A stretch of DNA of 64,000 bases from Monoplex corrugatus. Its lineage: Eukaryota > Mollusca > Gastropoda > Littorinimorpha > Ranellidae. The stretch spans positions 45,794,483 to 45,858,482 of the forward strand of contig CM060306.1 in NCBI GenBank assembly GCA_030674185.1. The letters run 5' to 3'. The translations under genes were made by a program, and so were the position numbers. The notes under the pieces are model-generated. The model saw nothing but the letters and a program-made list of their open reading frames with translations, was not told the DNA's origin and did no database searches. Of the stretch, positions 55,393-64,000 are shown one piece after another. Each line of letters begins with the position of its first letter. Position 1 is the stretch's first letter.

Positions 55393-55970
55393 TTATAGTC
55401 ATTGTTATTGTTATTTTTGTTTAAAGCCCAGCCGATTTCGTACAGCCATATCAGGGTTATGACTGCTCCAAAATATACAATACTTCAACGGATAGAAAAG
55501 GAAAAGAAAAATTAAGTAAATAGGCCTATATGATTATATCAATGCATTCGCGCATATACTCTAAGGAGATGCCCCTGGCATTGACCACTTGTCCAATTTA
55601 CCACACAGGGGATTTAAAAAAAAACTAAATACAAATTGAAACAAAACTAAGTACATTAAAACATACATGAAAACGGACCTAGATTATCTAAAATTGCTTT
55701 TGCATATCTCATGTCCCTAGAGCCACCAAAATGCACTTGATATGTGTACCCAATTGTCGATCCTAACAGAAAGTACATAAGACTTTATCGAACACATACA
55801 GGTGAATGGACAAGAAAGCAGAAAATGATAGGAAGAAATTACAGAAAGCAAAGGAGGAAGAAAGAAACAAAGAGAGTGACAGAAAAGAGGACATTTCAAG
55901 CACAGAATTTCCAGAAAGTGGAGATACTATTTATACTGAAAGAGTCCCCGGCATCCCCACGGGGACATGT
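55393..55970. repeat. 570-bp repeat, copy 1
   Basis: Begins near ATTGTTATTGTTATTTTTGT, includes AAAGCCCAGCCGATTTCGTA, and ends near GAGATACTATTTATACTGAA plus about 45 bases. It aligns along its length with 56,173-56,740 at roughly 80% identity by eye. Family unknown; it does not look protein-coding. Confidence 0.85.
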
Positions 55971-56034
55971 GAGTATTGCATCATGTGAAGAAATATCATG
56001 TGAAAAAAACGTCACATAACAAATATATATTATA

Positions 56035-56165
56035 TTATAATTGTTACACCAAGTGAGACAACAACATCACATAACAGATATATGTGTTTCTGTAAATGAA
56101 ACGACAACATCACGCCACAAATATGTGCGTTACAGCAAATGAAACAACAACATTCCATGACAAAT
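56035..56165. repeat. Three further units of the 45-bp minisatellite
   Basis: GTGAGACAACAACATCACAT and related phrases repeat three times between the two 570-bp copies, so the minisatellite and the 570-bp repeat were duplicated together. Confidence 0.85.
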
Positions 56166-56172
56166 AATTATA

Positions 56173-56740
56173 TGTTATTGTTATTTTGTTAATTTTGTGA
56201 AAAGCCCAGCCTACTGCAGTTGAGCCATATCAGGACTATAACCATTTAAAAAAACACACAATACTTCAGTAGGAAAGAAATGGAAAAGAAAATTAAGTAC
56301 ACATATCAATGCATTCGCACACATAATCTAAGGAAATGCTTCTGGCCTTGACCATTCCGCCCAATTCATCACACAGGGGATTAAAAAACAAACCTGAATA
56401 GAAATTTCAACACAACCAAGGACACTGAAACATATGTAAAAACGGGCCTAAATTTCCTACAATTACACATCACATTTCCCTAGAGCCAAAAATACACTTA
56501 ATACATGCACCCAATTACCAATCCTAAGAGAAAGCGTGTAAGAGTTTATTGAACACATACAGGTAAATGGACCCGCAAAGCAGAAAATGATAGGAAGAAA
56601 TGACAGAAAGCACAGGAACAAGGCAGAAACAAAGAGAATGACAGAAAAGAAGAAATTTCTAGCACAGAATTTTCAGAAAGTGGAGATACTATTTATACTG
56701 AAAGACCCCAAGGTATCGTTACGGGGGACAAATATCTGTG
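56173..56740. repeat. 570-bp repeat, copy 2
   Basis: Begins near TTATTGTTATTTTGTTAATT, includes AAAGCCCAGCCTACTGCAGT and ends at GATACTATTTATACTGAAAG plus about 40 bases. It is the second copy of the repeat at 55,393. Confidence 0.85.
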
Positions 56741-59200
56741 CAGAAGTGCAGAATCTCCTCCGGTGGGTGGCCCTACAGTGGCTTAACATCGTTGGCTCCT
56801 ATGGGCTTCATGAAACTGGGGCTTCGGCTCAATGAACTTAGGTTTGTGTTGAAAGTGTTGAGGATCCAGACTGAGAGACGTATGATCGACGCCACAGGGC
56901 CGGGCAGAAATGGGGACAGGAAAAACATTCTTTCGTCTTAACGGGAATATTGAGAAATATAGCTTTAACGGCCATCGTGTATAATCCGAATGCAAACACA
57001 GGCCATGTCTGTTCCAATTGTTGTTTGAGCGTAACGGTATTTGGCGTTTCTTTGTTCCCTCTCAAGCTGGAAAAATGTTTGAAAATATCTACATGGTTTT
57101 CAGTCATGTTTGTCCTTTGTTTCCAGAGTAAATGTTTTCTAAGCATAAATGAAAGAATTTTGCCCGCCAGAATCAGCACACATATAGCTATTTATACGCG
57201 GTCTCTCTTTAATGTATATACTTGGTATCATCAGAGGATGGAACTATTGCAGAAAAAAAAAAATTCGGCAGCCGGGTTCAGTAGACTTGGACTGCGTCCC
57301 TTTTCCGTGTGTAAGCAATGTGTGTTTTACACTGATAACTAGATATGAAAATCTATTGACAGCGGGTTCATTATATCGTCTCTCTTGTCTGTGCTAAACG
57401 TGTAGTCTTTTTGGTTTACTGCTCCATCGGTTATCATTGCCTTGTGAAGTTATTACCGTTGAACTCCTTCGTGTTTTATTTCTGCATTTCATCAACACCA
57501 AAATTGATCATCTTTGTAAACTTATCTGCACGACCAAGCGCAATGAAATGGTGATCCAGCTACATTAATTTAACAATTTTTGCTATTGTTAAATTTTGCG
57601 AAGGTGTTTCTGTGGCTGGGACGATAGGATTTTATCAAATATCATATTCCAGAGCATTATGTGCATATTCGGATTTCTCCAACAAAATGTTTACATCAAC
57701 TCACCGCTACCATCCATTTTCTCTTTCAGTCTCTCGTGCCCTCCCTTGCACAAATGCAGCTTTGCATTTAGAAACTTGTACACCAGAAATTGTATTAAAC
57801 CCACGTATAAGGCTGTCTACCTAAGCGCAAAATTAGGATAAAATGCGAAAAGGCAGACGCCAGTTCGATCAAGATGTGATATTCTGAAGATAAAAACTAC
57901 AAACTAAATGCACAGAACTGTAGAAAAACGCAGTTTGTAAGTCTGGCCTACTTATGTATGTATGTATGGATGTACGTACGTACATGTGTACGTTTGTTTG
58001 GTTGTTTCTGTGTCTGTTTGTTTGTACAGATGTATCTATGTCAATATATCTGCCTGTTTGTCTATATGTCTATCTGTACCCTTTACCTTTAGTGTCTGAC
58101 TCCATGTCTGACTTCTGGTTGAGAAATATTAACATGTTCTATTTCTTAAAATTCTTATTCCAGCAATGCGACTTGTAGACATAAGAATGCTACTAAGAAG
58201 GATGATGCACATCAGTGTTTAACAACGAAGATATCTTCAATGAAATATCTTACATTTCTGTCACAATTATCAAAATAATGGTCCATAATTAAGACCAGTT
58301 ACTATATCATCATAGGGACCTCTGTATTTCTCATTTTGAACACTAGCAGACGGACAATCACCAACATCAACACCAAAATAACAGCAAAAACAAAAACATT
58401 AAGAATCCTCACTGAAGAAAAAAATTACTATCGGGACATCCACAACTTCCCACTAAACAGTACGAAAAGAATCACCACTACCACGCCACAAAAACAGCAA
58501 CAAAAACAAAAGCAACACAAATCTTGATTAAGTAAACTCAAAACTCTTCAAAAGTTTACAAGCAGAAACAAAATCGCTTTTGTTTAAAAACAAATTAATC
58601 TCGATTTTGTTCAAAAACAAATTAATCTGTAAATAGCAACCAAAAAAAATTAAATCTTAATTTTGATTTGTTTGTTTTGTAACTAGGGAAATGGTGTTTC
58701 ACCGAGAAACATACTTAACATCAATAAGCAATGTATATATGAACACGAAATAATTTCCAAATGCTGTATTGGTATGTGTGAGTAGATGTTGCGCCAGCAG
58801 GCAGCAAAAGTGTGTGTGGTGTTTTACAGTGATTTTATCGTGGTTCTATTTGATTTTATGCATTGAATTTTGTATCAGTTTGTTGCTTTTAGATCCCGAC
58901 ACACGGTGATGTGGATTTTTTTTTTTTAATTTTGAATATTTTACCAGATAATCTGATTTAAAGTTTTTATACCTACTTTTCATCATTTTAATTCAGCCGC
59001 TCAAGTCGGACATTTTATCTGTGAACTGTGTTTACATTTTAGCCTACTGTGTTCGCCCAACGCTACAGCTTTCCCAAACCTTTGTGTTCTCTGGTTTTAA
59101 GTGTTGTGAACTGACCAACCCACACACCAACCTGCAAGTATCTTCCTCTCCTGACTGGCTGGCAATTATGGACCCGTCTTTTATAAAACAAATTGGACTG
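56741..59200. other. No recognised gene
   Basis: Contains a GTAC/GTATG-type microsatellite at about 57,950-57,985 and two near copies of CAAAAACAAATTAATCT at about 58,585-58,630. Open frames up to 130 codons (56,950-57,342) have no recognised motif. Confidence 0.55.
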
Positions 59201-59219
59201 ACACTTTTTAAACACAGCA

Positions 59220-59510
59220 AGTGCTACCTCGGTGGAGACGTCTACCAGCGCATACGAACACTGGGGCTGTGTCCTAAGCCCCGCACTGCGCGATCCTGTC
59301 GTGGTGGACGTCTCCACCGACTTTGGCACAACCTGCCTCCTGCTGTGCCAGTCAGACACCACTTTTCGTCTTCTGCTTCTTCGTCTCCTCCACTGCCCCT
59401 GCACTCGACCTTGCCGCTGCAAACTTCGTCTCCTCCTCTGCCGTCTTCGCCTTCGCCTTCTGTCCTGCCGGTACTGCCTTCGCATTCTGTCAACAACAAC
59501 AACAACAACA
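59220..59510 (+). mobile_element. Possible LINE 5' fragment, CT-rich
   Basis: The + frame contains CPKPRTARSCRGGR, reminiscent of the short Arg-Gly-Gly motif seen near the N-terminus of some invertebrate LINE polyproteins, followed by a Ser/Pro-rich low-complexity stretch. GGTGGAGACGTCTACC and GGTGGACGTCTCCACC (59,230 and 59,303) form an inverted pair. The assignment is weak. Confidence 0.35.
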
Positions 59511-59712
59511 ATACTTTATTTTGTATAGCGCAAAATCTTGATAAAATCAAATCTAAGCGCTAAAACAGACACACATGCACGCACGCACGCACACACACAC
59601 ACACACGCACACGCACACGCACACGCACACGCACACGCACACGCACACGACACGGCTAAAATGGGGAGAAAGAATAAAAGCAATGGAAAATTATAGAGAC
59701 CATATTATATAC
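59511..59712 (-). mobile_element. Inverted copy of a LINE 3' end
   Basis: This segment (ATAGCGCAAAATCTTGATAA through AATGGGGAGAAAGAATAAAA) is the reverse complement of about 60,045-60,250. Its outer end is an (ACA)n/(AAT)-like tail and its middle a CACACG microsatellite. It is the 3' UTR of the LINE at 59,713-60,265 in opposite orientation. Confidence 0.85.
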
Positions 59713-60135
59713 AGAAGACGAGGGCAGCGCCGGCGGGACAGAAGACGAAAGCGGCACTTGAGATCTATGTTCCCTCACGTACCCTCCGCTCGGCCTCCGA
59801 TCCTCTGACTTTTCGCTTTCCACGCACTAAGCTCAATACCTATGGTCCACGAACCTTCTCTGTTTCTGGTCCACTTTCCTGGAACAAACTTCCTCTCTCA
59901 GTCCGTCAGCAACCTACTTTTGTCTCCTTCAAGTCCGCTCTCAAAACTCACCTTTTCTCCTCTGCATAAAATCCTGACCTCACTCAATCCCCTCTGCAGC
60001 CTGTCTCCACTCGGAGGGGAATCACATTGTAATATATGATTGTAATAAATATGCTCTCTATAATTTTCCATTGCTTTTATTCTTTCTCCCCATTTATAAC
60101 CGTGTGCGTGTGCGTGTGCGTGTGGAGTGTGAGTG

Positions 60136-60167
<32 letters not shown>

Positions 60168-60265
60168 TGCGTGCGTGTGTGTGCGTGCGTGCGTGTGTGT
60201 CTGTTTTAGCGCTTAGATTTGATTTTATCAAGATTTTGCGCTATATAAAATATTGTATATTATTA
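59713..60265 (+). pseudogene. LINE RT C-terminal fragment with 3' UTR and (ATT)n tail
   Basis: One frame at 59,769-59,969 encodes 67 codons. It starts VPSRTLRSASDPLTFRFPR, continues TKLNTYGPRTFSVSGPLSWN and KLPLSVRQQPTFVSFKSALK, and ends THLFSSA then TAA. This is the typical C-terminal end of many invertebrate LINE reverse transcriptases. A GTGC microsatellite and CGCTTAGATTTGATTTTATC follow, then an (ATT)n tail at about 60,259-60,272. The element is 5'-truncated. Confidence 0.85.
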
Positions 60266-61630
60266 TTATTATTTGGTTGGGAAAAAAACCTCAAACTCTA
60301 TAAATCATAAGCCTGTCAATGTTAAAAAAAGTTAACTTTAAAATTGGTTTAAATAAAATCGTCCTATGAAATTGCCGCATCTCCAAGCAACGAAATGAAG
60401 ATTGACCAAGCTCAAAACGCGATTTCACCCTCTGTTTATCGTCCGTGCCACATTTCTTCCCTAATTATTTCCCTTGCTACCGATGCCACTATCACGTGAG
60501 CAAAGATAGGTCATGTGACACTAATGCACTACCCGCACGCGGACGGAGATACGTCATGGCACGCAAAGGCACGAGCCTGCGTGAAACTCATATTCATCAT
60601 AGGAAAAATGCACACCACCTTAAGCTCAGCATCCTGTGCGTGGACTTTACCTTAATCTTGCTTTCTTCATTAAAGTGACGAAGATGACGAAGCATTATTG
60701 CTTTTTGCATACCTTCTACGCTGGCCAACTATGGAATTCACTTTGCACAGATAGTAACGCGTCCGGCAGAGGTAAAAGGACAAATAAGAGAGGGAGGGAA
60801 AGAAAACTAAGAAAGAGTGTTGGTTTCAATTTTCTCAAGATGGTACTGCCTTGCTCTGATAATTACGTGTGTTAACACATGTGCCATGTGATGGAAAAGA
60901 ATCCAAGATAATCATGGCACCTGCCCAAATTTTGCAATCAATCTCACGTGCTTGAGGTCCTGAGCAATTTATAATTTTTGCATACTAGTTTCTTTACCCC
61001 ATTTTCTTCCTTAATACATATCTATCAGTGAAATGGAATATACATTGTAGTGAAACGCATCTCTTCATTAGTAATTCTGCCCAATTCGACCTCCTTGCCT
61101 TTCATACGAAAGCCATTACTAAATCTGAATGCTGAATAGTGTTAATTCGACCAAAACCTGTTTTTCTAGCGTCCGTCTACTAGAATTGGGTCGCCCATGT
61201 TATTGAAGCTCCGAAGTTACATTCAACTGACAGCTTCCACGCCCTCAAGGTCATCCTCACCATCTGCCGCCGAAACAATCCATATTATCGACACTGATGA
61301 AATAGATCGCTCCACCAGCAACTCCGCTCAACGCAAGCTAAAGCCATAGAACCACCAAAAATTACACTCACTGGTATCCTTATCAGCACGTACATCAACC
61401 CAGGACAGCAGGCCACCCACTTCACTGCCAAGGTTCCTAAATCACTGTAAATTCCACACCCATGAAAGCAAACTTGTAAATGAACGAAAATAAGTAAACA
61501 CGTAAACATGGTTTCACACGTTGACCGAGCCATTACAACAATATTCCATTGCACCTGAGATGAAACTGGTCCAAAGAGAGATTTATCCATTTCCAGCACT
61601 TCCACGTGTGTTCCACCCAAATGTCAGAAT
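60266..61630. other. No recognised gene
   Basis: Unique DNA. A minus frame of 111 codons (61,285-61,620) shows no motif; it may be antisense to degraded Penelope-like sequence upstream of the GIY-YIG fragment. Confidence 0.5.
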
Positions 61631-61639
61631 TTTTTTTAG

Positions 61640-62240
61640 CTCTCTCTTTGGAAAAGGGCGACAAATATTTTCACAATATATGTAGCCGATCTACTTGAAC
61701 AGAATCGCTACTATCGACACCGCTAGAGAAGAAGAGGTGCAGTACATCAAAAAAGTACTCAGTGTGTCAGGATACCAGAAGTGGGCCTGGGACATTCCGG
61801 GGGGCAAGAAAACTATACCCCACCCCTCCACTGAACGGCCAACCCCTTCGAGAGGGCACGTCTCCATGCCATACGTCAGTGGCGTCACTGAGGCTCTCAG
61901 CAGGAAGATCAGGAAGTTGGGAGTCAGTGTCCACGCCAAGCCCACCAACACCATCAGAAGCCAGTTAGTCCACCCCAAAGACAAAACAGACAAATTGGAC
62001 ACATCAGGGGTGATATATAAGATAGACTGCCAGGACTGTGACCATAGTTATATTGAGGGCGAAACTGAGCGCAACTTGCACAAAAGATTAAAAGAACACA
62101 TACGTGAGTCCTCTCCAGTGGGAGAACATCTGACCCACACCCAACACCACTTCGAAAAGGACAATGTGCAAGTTCTCGACAAAGAAGCAAGATGGCTGAC
62201 ACAGAGCCGTACTCATCCACACCACAGACATCTTATGTAA
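61640..62240 (+). pseudogene. Penelope-like element: RT end plus GIY-YIG domain (5'-truncated)
   Basis: The + frame 61,695-62,240 (181 codons) starts NRIATIDTAREEEVQYIKKV (RT thumb-like, with the 'E-E-E...Y-I' helix typical before the linker), then a Lys/Pro linker. It ends with a GIY-YIG core: GVIYKIDCQDCDHSY, IEGETERNLHKRLKEH, GEHLTHTQHHFE and VLDKEARW. An extra Glu separates Tyr-Ile from Gly-Glu-Thr compared with the usual YIGET. The frame is open to TAA at 62,238, where the 24-bp satellite begins. The RT catalytic part is absent. Confidence 0.85.
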
Positions 62241-64000
62241 GATGTCTGTGATCATCCTGTGTAAGATGTCTGTGATCATCCTATGTAAGATGTCTGTGAT
62301 CATCCTGTGTAAGATGTCTGTGATCATCCTATGTAAGATGTCTGTGATCATCCTGTGTAAGATGTCTGTGATCATCCTATGTGAGATGTCTGTGATCATC
62401 CTATGTAAGATGTCTGTGATCATCCTGTGTAAGATGTCTGTGATCATCCTGTGTAAAATGTCTGTGATCATCCTGTGTAAGATGTCTGTGATCATCCTGT
62501 GTAAGATGTCTGTGATCATCTTATGTAAGATGTCTGTGATCATCCTATGTAAGATGTCTGTAATCATCCTGTGTAAGATGTCTGTGATCATCCTGTGTAA
62601 GATGTCTGTGATCATCCTATGTAAGATGTCTGTGATCATCTTATGTAAGATGTCTGTGATCATCCTGTGTAAGATGTCTGTGATCATCTTTTGTAAGATG
62701 TCTGTGATCATCCTGTGTAAGATGTCTGTGATCATCCTATGTAAGATGTCTGTGATCATCCTATGTAAGATGTCTGTGATCATCTTATGTAAGATGTCTG
62801 TGATCATCATGTGTAAGATGTCTGTGATCATCCTATGTAAGATGTCTGTGATCATCCTATGTAAGATGTCTGTGATCATCCTGTGTAAGATGTCTGTGAT
62901 CATCCTGTGTAAGATGTCTGTGATCATCCTGTGTAAGATGTCTGTGATCATCCTATGTAAGATGTCTGTGATCATCTTATGTAAGATGTCTGTGATCATC
63001 CTGTGTAAGATGTCTGTGACCATCTTATGTAAGATGTCTGTGATCATCCTGTGTAAGATGTCTGTGATCATCTTATGCAAGATGTCTGTGATCATCCTAT
63101 GTAAGATGTCTGTGATCATCCTGTGTAAGATGTCTGTGATCATCCTGTGTAAGATGTCTGTGATCATCCTATGTAAGATGTCTGTGATCATCTTATGTAA
63201 GATGTCTGTGATCATCCTTGTAAGATGTCTGTGATCATCTATGTAAGATGTCTGTGATCATCATTGTAAGATGTCTGTGATCATCTTATGTAAGATGTCT
63301 GTGATCATCTATGTAAGATGTCTGTGATCATCCTTGTAAGATGTCTGTGATCATCTATGTAAGATGTCTGTGATCATCCTATGTAAGATGTCTGTGATCA
63401 TCCTATGTAAGATGTCTGTGATCATCTTAATGTAAGATGTCTGTGATCATCTGTGTAAGATGTCTGTGATCATCCTAGTGTAAGATGTCTGTGATCATCC
63501 TATGTAAGATGTCTGTGATCATCCTGTGTAAGATGTCTGTGATCATCTATGTAAGATGTCTGTGATCATCTTGTAAGATGTCTGTGATCATCTTATGTAA
63601 GATGTCTGTGATCATCCTATGTAAGATGTCTGTGATCATCTATGTAAGATGTCTGTGATCCATACTGTATGTAAGATGTCTGTGATCATCTTAATGTAAA
63701 GTAATGTCTGTGATCATCCTATGTAAGATGTCTGTGATCATCCTATGTAAGATTGTCTCTGTGATCATCATGTGTAAGATGTCTGTGATCATCATGTGTG
63801 AATTAAGATGTCTGTGATCATCTTATGTAAGATGTCTGTGATCATCCTTGTAAGATGTCTGTGATCATCCTATGTAAGATGTCTGTGATCATCTATGTAA
63901 GATGTCTGTGATCATCTATGTAAGATGTCTGTGATCATCTATGTAAGATGTCTGTGATCATCTTATGTAAGATGTCTGTGATCATCCTTATGTAAGATGT
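62224..64000. repeat. 24-bp satellite array, at least 1.76 kb (runs off the window)
   Basis: The unit is ATGTCTGTGATCATCC, T/R-variable, then TGTAAG (24 bases), about 73 copies. It begins in a perfect 12-bp inverted repeat (ACAGACATCTTA, TG, TAAGATGTCTGT; 62,225-62,250). From 62,242 to about 63,216 every unit is exactly 24 bp, so both strands stay open: MSVIILCK repeats on + and HRMITDIL repeats on minus. After about 63,217 unit length varies between roughly 21 and 27 bases and the frames break. Each unit contains TGATCA. These frames are not genes. Confidence 0.97.

Noticed and set aside
59021..59563. 180-codon ORF rich in Ser/Pro and ending in an Asn run
   Set aside because: Composition is driven by CT-rich and (ACA)n DNA and overlaps an inverted LINE end; no signal of a real gene was seen.
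62088..63234. Long open frames of 375 (minus) and 330 (plus) codons at the right end
   Set aside because: Both are products of a 24-bp satellite with a unit length divisible by three, and both strands are open over the same DNA.
62224..64000. CRISPR-like array
   Set aside because: The repeats are directly adjacent with no spacers, and the host is eukaryotic.

Overview
The window looks like nuclear DNA of a marine invertebrate, most likely a gastropod mollusc. This is inferred from spliced GT-AG exons, very dense (CA)n, (TA)n, (GA)n and (GATA)n microsatellites, tRNA-derived SINEs of a type common in snail genomes, Penelope-like elements, non-LTR retrotransposons and a mariner. The species cannot be fixed from the sequence. 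There is no prokaryotic gene organisation; nearly all long open frames outside the exons are microsatellite or satellite translations.

Left part (1-31.6 kb). One + strand gene fills this half. Its 5' end lies upstream of the window or was not recognised. Ten phase-consistent exons from 6,654 to 21,778 encode about 434 residues of highly charged coiled coil. Two possible 3' ends follow. One is a long exon (22,787-23,802) encoding a Pro/Ser/Thr- and Asp/Glu-rich tail with an internal repeat. The other is a pair of exons (25,570-25,730 and 31,013-31,300) ending in a basic, then Gly/Asn-rich tail with a poly(A) signal at 31,573. Both are entered in the same phase from the same upstream exon and begin with similar heptads, so they look like alternative last exons. 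Each has one apparent single-base loss that breaks its frame, which hints at consensus error. One intron has a GC donor. The introns carry a near-identical 2.3-kb duplication, a dead mariner with a LINE fragment nested in it, SINEs, an 83-bp hairpin element and an 0.8-kb Penelope-like insertion with a 15-bp direct repeat.

Middle part (31.6-48.4 kb). I recognise no host gene. It holds CT/GA and ACAT microsatellites, a SINE, two distinct minus-strand LINE reverse-transcriptase remnants (41.4-42.2 and 44.2-44.7 kb), and a perfect 40-bp-stem hairpin at 44,133-44,215 that matches the 83-bp hairpin in the left gene.

Right part (48.4-64 kb). This is repeat territory: a near full-length but dead + strand LINE with a (TGA)n tail, a 45-bp minisatellite interleaved with two copies of a 570-bp repeat, a LINE C-terminal fragment facing an inverted copy of its own 3' end, and a Penelope-like RT/GIY-YIG fragment. 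The last of these runs directly into a 24-bp satellite of at least 1.76 kb that leaves the window. Parts of this satellite are open on both strands because 24 is a multiple of three.

No complete new functional system is demonstrable. The best leads are the alternative C-termini, candidate microexons, the 83-bp hairpin family, and the Penelope/24-bp satellite junction.
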